This document shows, in pieces, positions 48,583 to 56,600 of a stretch of DNA of 58,676 nt. This stretch comes from CAVQGF01 sp045807945 (GTDB lineage Bacteria; Acidobacteriota; Terriglobia; Terriglobales; Acidobacteriaceae): contig JBJMGI010000044.1 in assembly GCA_045807945.1 (NCBI GenBank), positions 1 to 58,676 of the forward strand. Reading direction: 5' to 3'. Each line of letters opens with the position of its first letter. The first letter of the stretch is position 1. The notes beneath the pieces are model-generated. The model was not told the origin of the DNA and ran no database searches. It saw nothing but the letters and a program-made list of their open reading frames with translations. A program made the translations under genes and the position numbers.

Positions 48583-49221
48583 TTAGGGATGACGCAACTT
48601 CTTCCAGATATCGGGCCAGAACTCTTTGAAGACGTTCCACCCCATATCGCTGGCGATACCCAGCCCGGCTCGGCTCACAGCGTCATTCGTGGAGCTGCCG
48701 CTGCGCGGGTAATAGACAGTGCTCAACGCGGCGGACGAAGCCGCTCCTAAAAATTCCGACGCATTAAAAGTGGAATGCCCGGAATCGGTGCGTGTCACGA
48801 AGACGCGCGTGACCGCGTAGCCGATGCGTGAGCCCGCGCCGCCATTCGCTTTGCGGAAATAACGAGGATCGGTCCGCAGAAGTGCGGGAAAAAGAAATCC
48901 TTTGAAGATGTGGCCGCTGGCTTCGTCTGCAACTGCTGCACCGAATCGCTTCGCGTAGCCTTCACCGCCATCGCCCCACTCCGGATACGGATCGCTGGCC
49001 TGCGCGATGCCCGCACTTACCGCAGCTCCCGCAATGCGCAACGGATGCACCGCGTCAAACGCGGCTATCTTCAGCTTGCCACCGGCCGTGAGCGGCTTAT
49101 AAGCAGACGGGGCGTTCGGGAGCGCAGTGTTGCTGTCGTCCTGCTTGGGATTGCTAGTCGGTTGTTGCGCTTGCGCCCAGATGGCGAAGCACAGAACCGC
49201 CGCACACACAATGAGCCTCAT
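48583..49221 (-). CDS. Secreted conserved protein, paralogue of the 49275-50054 product
   Basis: A 212-residue protein with signal peptide (MRLIVCAAVLCFAIWAQAQQ). Signature stretches are PLTAGGKLKIAAFDAVHP, FPALLRTDPRYFRKANGGAG, YAVTRVFVTRTDSGHSTFNA and SDMGWNVFKEFWPDIWKKL. The same ordered motifs (LxxDPRYxR, R.Y..TR.DxGR..xNxS..LG, SDMGxNxxxEFxPD) occur in the next gene upstream. I know this pattern only from acidobacterial proteins of unknown function. It is in a run of minus-strand genes and 25 bases upstream of the NTF2-like gene. Confidence 0.75.
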   Translation of the reverse strand: MRLIVCAAVLCFAIWAQAQQPTSNPKQDDSNTALPNAPSAYKPLTAGGKLKIAAFDAVHPLRIAGAAVSAGIAQASDPYPEWGDGGEGYAKRFGAAVADEASGHIFKGFLFPALLRTDPRYFRKANGGAGSRIGYAVTRVFVTRTDSGHSTFNASEFLGAASSAALSTVYYPRSGSSTNDAVSRAGLGIASDMGWNVFKEFWPDIWKKLRHP

Positions 49222-49274
49222 TCGGTTCCTTCTAGTGGAGATCAGTGAAGGAACGATTGTACGTGAGTTGCTGG

Positions 49275-50054
49275 TTACTGCAGGCCTTCTTGTTTTACGC
49301 CGATGGTTCGCATGCGCTCGCCGACGCGCGCGAACTTCGCCCCCAGGCGGCTGTTGAAGAATTTTGCTTTCAGGTCAGGACCGAATTCCCGCAGCAGGTT
49401 ACGCCCCATGTCGCTCAGCAGTTGCGACCCGGTGCTGCTCAGCGTGTATCCCCAGGTGCGGTCGTGATACGGCAAATACGCGTTCGCCATCGTGCGCGAA
49501 CCCAGCGTGCCCAGCAAGTGGGAAGTGTTGATCGCGGTTCTTCCATCGTCGCGACGTGTGAACAGCACGCGCGATGCCGCGTAGAAGCCGCGGTTGAACA
49601 TGCCGCCTTCTTCCATGCGGTGGTAACGAGGGTCTTGGTGAAAAAGAACGGGCAGCAGATATTTGCTGAGCAGCGCGCGCGATTCGCTGGTCGCAAGTTC
49701 CGTGCGGTAGCGCGTCCAGTATCCCGGGCTCGTGCTGAAGCGGCCGCTCTTCCAGTCATCCATCAGGCGCGTATTGATAGCAGCTTCACTAAACGTGTCC
49801 GAGGAGACCGAACTTGCGAGAAAAATGTTGAACTTATCTCCGGCGGTGATCGGACGCTCGGAAACAGCCGCGCTGCCGCGACCGAACTTCAATGCGCTCG
49901 GCGCGTCCGGAGTCGCGGCAGGTTCAGGTGTACTGAGCGTGATCGCCGGCCCCGAGTCCGAAAACTCTTGCTGCGCGACGGCTGGCATCGCGCAGCTCAG
50001 CACAATCGCGATCGCCACGATCCACTGACAATCAAAATGTACCCGGGTGGACAC
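49275..50054 (-). CDS. Secreted conserved protein, paralogue of the 48583-49221 product
   Basis: A 259-residue protein from GTG 50054, six bases after GAGGA, with signal peptide (WIVAIAIVLSCAMPAVAQQ). It has the same motif order as its neighbour: ITAGDKFNIFLASSV, LPVLFHQDPRYHRMEEGGMF, YAASRVLFTRRDDGRTAINT, LLSDMGRNLLREFGPDLKAK. It is longer by about 45 residues, partly in the N-terminal linker. It may be a tandem duplication that diverged early. Function unknown; membrane or barrel nature is not obvious. Confidence 0.75.
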   Translation of the reverse strand: MSTRVHFDCQWIVAIAIVLSCAMPAVAQQEFSDSGPAITLSTPEPAATPDAPSALKFGRGSAAVSERPITAGDKFNIFLASSVSSDTFSEAAINTRLMDDWKSGRFSTSPGYWTRYRTELATSESRALLSKYLLPVLFHQDPRYHRMEEGGMFNRGFYAASRVLFTRRDDGRTAINTSHLLGTLGSRTMANAYLPYHDRTWGYTLSSTGSQLLSDMGRNLLREFGPDLKAKFFNSRLGAKFARVGERMRTIGVKQEGLQ

Positions 50055-50251
50055 CTTAATCCTCTATAGAAGTAGGAATCAGGTGGCTGCGACAAGTTTG
50101 TCCAATAAGGAAAAATTAACCCTGTAGAAACACTCACTTCCAAAGCAACCTTAGGCAGTGGCAACTCAGGTTCGGCTGCTTGCCCTCTTATTCCGGAGTG
50201 GCCCATACTTATGCTCTCTGGCTTCGCGGTCGTACCCGTGAAAAAGGTACC

Positions 50252-51013
50252 GTGAACAACAGCCTTTTGCGCCTACATCGCAGCAGGGTAGCTACTTCCC
50301 TGCTCGCCATCCTTCTGCTTGCCGGATGCGGTGAGAAGAAGCACGCGCGAGTTCGTTTCCCCGACCCGCCGCCCATCGCGCAGCCACCGGTAAAATCCTC
50401 ACCCGAGGCGCAAGCCGAGATCCCGAAAAAGGCCGAGCAGCCAAAGATCTCTAAGAACGCGAAGGCGATCTGGAGCGAGGTCGGTTACGCCAGCTGGTAT
50501 GGCCCTGACTATCACAATCGCCGCGGCTCGAACGGCGAAGTTTACGACATGAACGCCTTCACCGCCGCTCACCGTACCATCCCGCTGAACTCGCTGGTGC
50601 GCGTTACCAACGAGAAGACCGGGCAGGTGGTGAATGTCCGCATCACCGATCGCGGCCCGTTCGTGAGCGACCGCGTGATCGATCTCTCGAAAGCCGCCGC
50701 CAAAGAAGTCGACGTGTACAAGCACGGCACGCAAAAAGTGAAAGTTGAAGTGATCGAGTCGCCTAAGCCTATCGCTACCGGCGGACGCTGGTGCGTGCAG
50801 ATCGGCGCCATCGACGATGAAGACGCAGCCACCAAGCTAAAAGCCAAGCTCGCAAAGAAATACCGGACCGCCAAGGTGCTCGAGTTCAGCGGCCCCCGCA
50901 ACGATTGGTGGGTGCGAGTGCGCGTCCCGCTCGACGATCGTAAGAAAGCGGAAGAGATCGCGCGCGCCAACACCGCTCCGCAAGGATCAGTTTTCCTCGT
51001 TCGCCTGGACTAG
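50252..51013 (+). CDS. rlpA: RlpA-like septal ring lytic transglycosylase with SPOR domain
   Basis: A 253-residue lipoprotein from GTG 50252: the signal peptide ends at LLLAGC, so Cys is lipidated. Residues 25-65 are a Pro-rich linker. Residues 72-155 are the double-psi beta barrel (GYASWYGPDYHNRRGSNGEV, AAHRTIPLNSLVRVTNEKTG, VNVRITDRGPFVSDRVIDLS), with the catalytic Asp in TDRGPF. Residues 170-253 form a SPOR domain (RWCVQIGAIDDEDAATKLKA), which binds denuded septal peptidoglycan. It cleaves glycan strands at division sites. It has no upstream partner and the HIT gene follows ten bases on. Confidence 0.93.
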   Translation: MNNSLLRLHRSRVATSLLAILLLAGCGEKKHARVRFPDPPPIAQPPVKSSPEAQAEIPKKAEQPKISKNAKAIWSEVGYASWYGPDYHNRRGSNGEVYDMNAFTAAHRTIPLNSLVRVTNEKTGQVVNVRITDRGPFVSDRVIDLSKAAAKEVDVYKHGTQKVKVEVIESPKPIATGGRWCVQIGAIDDEDAATKLKAKLAKKYRTAKVLEFSGPRNDWWVRVRVPLDDRKKAEEIARANTAPQGSVFLVRLD

Positions 51014-51022
51014 ACTATCCGG

Positions 51023-51364
51023 ATGTCAGACTGCCTCTTCTGCAAGATGATCGCCGGCCAGATCCCCACCAGGAAAGCTTACGAAGACGACAAGGCATTC
51101 GCCTTTCACGACGTCAATCCGCAAGCGCCCACGCACATCCTGATCGTTCCTAAGAAACACATTACTGGATTAAAAGAGGCAACGCCCGAAGACGCAGAGA
51201 TCATCGGCTACTGCCAGTTGGTTGCAGCGAAGCTCGCTCGCGAGTGCGACATCGAGAACGGATACCGCACCGTATACAACGTTGGCCCCGGCGCCGGACA
51301 GTCCGTCTTCCACTTGCACTTGCATCTGCTCGGCGGACGCAACCTGAAGTGGCCTCCGGGATAG
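51023..51364 (+). CDS. HIT-family histidine triad hydrolase (HinT-like)
   Basis: A 113-residue protein that matches HinT/Hint branch over its full length: CLFCKMIAGQIPTRKAYEDD, AFHDVNPQAPTHILIVPKKH, RTVYNVGPGAGQSVFHLHLH and LLGGRNLKWPPG. The HxHxHxx motif carries the catalytic His that takes up the nucleotide. It hydrolyses nucleoside phosphoramidates or acyl-adenylates in the cytoplasm. It follows the rlpA gene by ten bases and converges with the nucleotidyltransferase gene at 51365. Confidence 0.95.
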   Translation: MSDCLFCKMIAGQIPTRKAYEDDKAFAFHDVNPQAPTHILIVPKKHITGLKEATPEDAEIIGYCQLVAAKLARECDIENGYRTVYNVGPGAGQSVFHLHLHLLGGRNLKWPPG

Positions 51365-52138
51365 TCAGCCCACCAGCCGCAGTCCGCTCGCAGCACTCTT
51401 GTGCTGCACTCCGCGCAGAAAATCCTGAGCACGGTGATAACCGGCGATGGTCCCTACATCTATATATGTCTCGCCCACCGGACTCGCATGCACCGCATTC
51501 CCCGCCGTAATGTACGCGTTGAGCAAGTCCCCAAGGTATTCATCGGCGCGGTGCCGCGCCTCCCATAGCTGATGCAGTTCGGTGAACGCACGCGCGGTGA
51601 AGATCATCGCTCCCCACACCCATATAGAAGATGCGTCTTCCCGCTTCACCTGCACTTCGCTGACTTCGCCAGCATCGTTGTGGATTACCGCATCGAAGTT
51701 CGAAGGCTCCGCAACGGGGAATAGCAACAGGTTCACCGCTGCGTCAGGGTGCTTCGACCGCGCGGCGAGCAAAGCGTTCTCTGGAAACCAAATGGTGTCA
51801 GGCAATCCGACGAGCACATGCTCGTGCGGCGCGACGAACGAACTCGCGCGGAAGACAGCGTCGCACAATCCTGCGGGCGCGGGCTGCACCGTGTAGAAAA
51901 TCTCCGCCGCGTATTCGCGCTCGGCGAAGTAGCGGACGATGTCCCCCTTCTCGCCCGAGATCACCATGCAGATCTGCTTGGCTCCGGCGGCGATCATGCG
52001 CTCCACCAGATACTCCGCTACGGCTTTCGGCCTCTCCACACCTTTCACCTGGCGCGATCCGACCGGCAGCAACTCCTTCGAGCAACCTAGTGGCTGTATG
52101 CGCTGACCGGCGCCGGCGGCGGGAATGATTCCGAGCAT
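51365..52138 (-). CDS. Sugar nucleotidyltransferase (glucose-1-phosphate thymidylyltransferase-like)
   Basis: A 257-residue protein with the NTP-transferase fold: GIIPAAGAGQRIQPLGCSKE (the Gly-rich loop and Lys of the nucleotidyltransferase signature), QICMVISGEKGDIVRYFAER, VLVGLPDTIW (metal-binding Asp), and VWGAMIFTARAFTELH. It couples an NTP to a sugar-1-phosphate. YIDVGTIAGYHRAQDF resembles the GTxDY/xxWP end of RfbA-like enzymes. The nucleotide base is not determined. It is 11 bases downstream of the CgeB-like glycosyltransferase and so is part of that operon. Confidence 0.9.
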   Translation of the reverse strand: MLGIIPAAGAGQRIQPLGCSKELLPVGSRQVKGVERPKAVAEYLVERMIAAGAKQICMVISGEKGDIVRYFAEREYAAEIFYTVQPAPAGLCDAVFRASSFVAPHEHVLVGLPDTIWFPENALLAARSKHPDAAVNLLLFPVAEPSNFDAVIHNDAGEVSEVQVKREDASSIWVWGAMIFTARAFTELHQLWEARHRADEYLGDLLNAYITAGNAVHASPVGETYIDVGTIAGYHRAQDFLRGVQHKSAASGLRLVG

Positions 52139-52149
52139 GATGCGATACC

Positions 52150-53307
52150 TCAGGGGAGCGGCTGGCCCGCGTTCGAGTGCCCGACCTTTTCACCCGCAGG
52201 CGAAAAACGGATATCAGGACCGTCGGAAATGAGAGGTGAAATCGGGGAGCGAAGTTGTTCCAGATAAATCGCCAATTCGGTCGCGCGGCGGAATCCGGTA
52301 TGGTGCTCCAGCGTTCGCTCGCACGCTCTCCGCGCCATCTGCTGCAATTCGGAGTCAGAGAGCGACATCGCCGCGAGCACATCTTCGGTCGAGCGCGCGA
52401 TGCGCAGCTCTTCGCCATCCGCGAAGAAATCTTCCAGCCCCGGGAAATAATCGCTGAACAGGGGACTGCCGCACGCAGCCGCTTCGAAGAATCTTCCCGA
52501 TGGACACCATCCATTGGCGGCCATATCGCCGCGCGTCAGGTTAAGCGTGGCGCGGCATGAAGAATAAAACTCTGCATGACGCGTAGGCGCAACGTGGTCC
52601 ACTCGCCGCACGTTCGTCGGATATGTCCATTCCGCCGGATACATGGTTCCAGCGAGCAAGAATTCGTCAGACGGATTCTGCTGCGCAACATCCAAAAACA
52701 ACTCGCGTAATTTCTGTTCGCGATCGCGCGAGTGCGTCCCCATGTAACTCAATCCGCACGCGAAATCTGGCGAGGCCGGAACGCGACGGTAAACCTCGGG
52801 ATCCACGCACCCATATAAAGGACGCGCCTTCCGCGCTTTCCACTTCTGCTCCAGCTCATCGAGTACTGCGCCCCCGGTGAACGAAAGCACCAGATCGTAG
52901 GCCGGCAACTGATCGCGGCGCAGATAATCGACATCACCCTTCGCGAGCTCCTTCAGCGTCACCGGGGTGTCGAGGTCGTAAAAAACTTTCGCCGGCTTCG
53001 CCAGCGCGAGCGCCTCGTCCGCGATGCGCGCTCCCTCCGGACAAAAACTTCCAATGATCACCGCATCGGCTTCTGCGGCCGCTTGCATCGCTCGCTGGCG
53101 CACGTCGTGCCATTCCAGGTAAAGGACGAGGTCGCAGTAATCCACCTCGCGGAAGTCGCGCCGCCAGTAGTAATACTCCACGTCCTTTTCGTAAAAAGAC
53201 ACTTCATGGCCGAGCCGGCGCAATCCGCGCAGCAGCGCGCGATAGGGTGTGGCGTGTCCGTTGCCCCAAGAGGATGAGAGGGTTAGCCCGAAGATGACGA
53301 TCTTCAT
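52150..53307 (-). CDS. CgeB-like glycosyltransferase
   Basis: A 385-residue protein in the GT-B mould: the N-terminal domain begins MKIVIFGLTLSSSWGNGHAT and includes EVSFYEKDVEYYYWRRD, while the C-terminal part has YSSCRATLNLTRGDM, NGWCPSGRFFEAAACGSPLF and LEDFFADGEELRIARSTEDV. The PSGRxFEAAACGxxL pattern is typical of CgeB-type glycosyltransferases (linked to spore maturation in Bacillus and to surface glycans elsewhere). It should use a nucleotide sugar provided, possibly, by the adjacent nucleotidyltransferase. The two genes may make or modify a surface polysaccharide or glycan on a protein. Confidence 0.9.
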   Translation of the reverse strand: MKIVIFGLTLSSSWGNGHATPYRALLRGLRRLGHEVSFYEKDVEYYYWRRDFREVDYCDLVLYLEWHDVRQRAMQAAAEADAVIIGSFCPEGARIADEALALAKPAKVFYDLDTPVTLKELAKGDVDYLRRDQLPAYDLVLSFTGGAVLDELEQKWKARKARPLYGCVDPEVYRRVPASPDFACGLSYMGTHSRDREQKLRELFLDVAQQNPSDEFLLAGTMYPAEWTYPTNVRRVDHVAPTRHAEFYSSCRATLNLTRGDMAANGWCPSGRFFEAAACGSPLFSDYFPGLEDFFADGEELRIARSTEDVLAAMSLSDSELQQMARRACERTLEHHTGFRRATELAIYLEQLRSPISPLISDGPDIRFSPAGEKVGHSNAGQPLP

Positions 53308-53517
53308 GCGCGCAGATTCAGCTTACGTTTGTGGGATGGCGGCGCGCTCGCGGCTGTTGGCTGTTTCGTCCCAGTTCACCTCGGTTGCCTTGTGCCTTCG
53401 GCGCGTTCAACCTTTCGCGTCCTTTTTTTGCATTCTTAGCTACCGGAAACCCGCCGCTGGCCACTCCCACTTAGGTTACCAAAGTGTTGATTTGACACTA
53501 AGAGCCAGCAGTTTCCG

Positions 53518-53546
53518 TTGACATGGACATTATCCAGGAACATACT
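53518..53546 (+). promoter_or_regulatory. Sigma70 promoter of the giant BNR protein gene
   Basis: TTGACA (53518-53523), exactly 17 bases, CATACT (53541-53546). This is the best promoter in the window. Transcription would start near 53553, giving a 64-base leader before ATG 53617. Confidence 0.6.
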
Positions 53547-53566
53547 TTTCAGAGTTCCTGAAAAGT
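53544..53566. promoter_or_regulatory. Palindrome over the -10 and start site
   Basis: ACTTTTCAG (53544-53552), AGTTC, CTGAAAAGT (53558-53566): a perfect nine-base inverted repeat with a five-base loop. It overlaps the -10 and the expected start site, as an operator or an RNA hairpin at the 5' end of the message would. Confidence 0.5.
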
Positions 53567-53616
53567 CCGATTTCTTCCCCCGGCGACCTCAGGTTTTGCC
53601 CCTGAAAGGGATATCC

Positions 53617-56600
53617 ATGTCCTGGCTCTCGCCTCGCCGTGTCGCAACCGCATTCCTATTTATTTGTCTGCTGTTGGCGACCGCGTTCACCTTTGCGCAG
53701 GGTACGAAGATGCGCCCGAGTGTCGATCCCGACCAGCCCGCCGAGCAGGTGGAAAAGGATTCTCCCAACGCCCGCGAAGTTTGGTTCCGTCGCGGACGCC
53801 AAGCTCCCAAAGGACAATCTACCGCCGAACTGTTGCACCGGGCTTACAAGCAGAAACTGCAGTTACGGCAGAAGAACCGCGGCCCTGTGAACCTGTCGCG
53901 TTCGGCGGCGTCTCTGAGCAGCGCTCCCGCAGATCGATCCGTTGCGCCCGCGCAACCGGGCACAATTTCATCTTCTTCGCTTGTTAACCCGAGCTGGACA
54001 CCGCTTGGTCCTGCAGCTTTGAATTCCGACGCCAACAAAGATGGCTTCCAAGATTACGGGTGGGTGACCGGCCGCACGAGTGCGGTAGCAGTCGATCAAA
54101 ATAATGCGACCGGCAACACGGTCCTGATTGGCGGGGCTTATGGAGGTGTGTGGCGCTCAACCAATGCTGCTGCCGCGGATCCTTCGAGCGTTGAATGGAC
54201 ACCGCTGATCGATAACCAGCCTACTCTCGCCGTAGGCGCGATCGCCGTGCAGCCGAATGCTCCTGACTCGAGCAACCGCGTGATTCTGGTCGGGACGGGA
54301 GAGCCGAATGATTCGGGAGATTCCTACTATGGACTGGGTATTCTGCGTTCGGCGGATAACGGTTCCACTTGGAGCTTGATCACAACTCCCGCGAACGGAG
54401 GCACATTCCACGGCATTGGGTTCACATCCATCGCTTTTCATCCAACCAACCCGAACCTGGTAGTTGCGGGTACCGGAATCACAAACGGTGCTAGCTTGGG
54501 GGCGGAAGTCAATGTCCCGCAATCGCGAGGACTCTATTATTCCACCGATGCGGGCCAAACCTGGTTTCGGGCCAACGTCACCGACAACGGTGCTTCGGTG
54601 GAGATGGAATCCGCTTTCAGCGTTGTGTTCAATCCAGCCGCTGATAACGGAGTTGGAGCTTGGTATGCCGCGGCTCAACTGCACGGTTTCTACAAGTCGT
54701 CTGACGGGCAGAATTGGACCCGCCTTGCGAGCCAGCCCGGTGGAACTCTATTAGCGACCACTAACTGCACGAGCGACATCACCAACGCGTCTTTTAACTG
54801 CCCGATCTACCGCGGCGCCCTCGCAGTTCGTCCCGGACGCAATGAGATGTATGCGTGGTACGTCAGTTTCAACTTTAGCACCGGGGCGCTTACCCATCGC
54901 GGCTTCTACAAAACTTCCGACGGCGGTGCCACTTGGTCAGCGGCTTTGACGACCACCGGGTTCGCGAGTTGCGGAACAAACGATGCTTGCGGCAGCTATC
55001 AGACCGACTACAACATGTACATCGGTGCTGTTCCTCATGGAACCGGGACTGATCTTTACGTCGGTGGCGGGAATATCTTCAAGTGCACCGTCGCAAGTGG
55101 CGCGTCGAACTGCAACAACTCAACGTGGCTCAACCTCACGCATGCTTACAGTTGCTCTCCTTTGGGACAGCCGGCACATGTGCACCCCGATCAGCATGGC
55201 TTTGATTTCGCGCTCGCGAACCCTGACATCATCTACTTTGGCAATGACGGCGGCGTCTATCGCACTTTAACCAGCACGACCGGCCTTACTAGCGGCTCCT
55301 GCACAACCCCGAACGCATTTCAGAACTTGAGCGGCACCATGGGCTCGATGACCGAGTTCGTCTCTTTCTCGCAGCATCCGATGGACTCGACATCGTTCCT
55401 GGGTGGGACCCAGGATAACGGGTCACCGGCAACAAGCGGCGGTAACCTACAGTGGCAGGAAGTTAATGGCGGCGACGGCGGTTTCAACGAGATCAACCAG
55501 ACCACCGGCATGGATTCATTTGTCGAAAATACCGATGTGACCATACAGCGCTGCAGGGACGGTTCGCCGGTTAACTGCAAAGCCGCTGATTATCCGCTGG
55601 TTATAAACATCAATCCCAAGTTCGGGACGGTCAATTTTCCCGACCATGGCGACTTCTATACCCCGTTCATCCTTGACCCGCAGAACCAGAACCGGATCAT
55701 CGTCGGAACCTGCCGTGTGTGGCGCGGCAGTGCCGACGGCATCGGGTTTACGGCGTCCAGCTTCGCCAATGCGCTGACTGCGCGTTTCGTCGATGTGGAT
55801 GGCATCAATCGCGCCTGCACCGGCGGAGAAAACTATATCGTGAAGTCGTTGGCAGCGGGTGGCCCCCTTCATGCCACTGGCTCCCAAGCGGTTTGGGCGG
55901 GAACTATCGATGGCGTCTTATGGTTCACTACCACGGCTGACAGCGGCGATTCTTCCTGGCAAGGGTGGATCCTCAGCAGCGCCGGCTATCCCGTTTCTAG
56001 TGTTGCGCTCGATACCACAGACCCTACGGGCGGCTCTGCTTATGCAACAGTGATGGGGTTTGGTGGGATTCACGTCTGGAAGCTCACCGGCGGGGCAGAT
56101 CCTAACGGCCCTTTTTTCCAGGATATTACTGGCGACCTTCCCGATGCGCCGGCCGATTCCATTGCCATCGACCCGGTTGACCCTACCATCATTTATGTCG
56201 GAACGGACGTGGGTGTTTTCATGACCACGAACGGTGGCGTTAATTGGGTGGAGTACGGGCCCAATCTGCCGAACGTGCCCGTGACCAGATTGCGGACGTA
56301 CAACTCGGGCAATGTTCACGAACTGCGCGCCTCGACTTATGGCCGTGGGATGTGGAAGATTCCGCTGGCCAGTTCCATAATCCCCGACTACTCGATCGTG
56401 ATCGATGATTCGCCACAATCGAACCTTCCCGGGCAGACTTCCACCTTTCACGGTGTGGTTACGTTCCTGAATGGATACACGGGGACCGTAAACCTCACGT
56501 GCGGCACGGGCGCGCCAACCAATTGCAACATCACTCCTAGCAGCATCAGCTCGTCGGGAACCACCGTCACGGTGGATGTGAGCAACGCCTCTATCAACGT

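Larger units (their letters stand above)
53308..53616. other. Intergenic promoter region of the giant BNR protein
   Basis: This 309-base region separates the minus-strand glycosyltransferase from the giant gene. No gene is supported. Two TTGACA hexamers (53492-53497 and 53518-53523) and a palindrome lie in its right half; the left half up to 53460 shows nothing I can identify. Confidence 0.5.

Noticed and set aside
53249..53521. 90-codon open frame across the start of the glycosyltransferase gene
   Set aside because: Overlaps the coding sequence of the opposite gene and the promoter region; no ribosome site and no homology I recognise.
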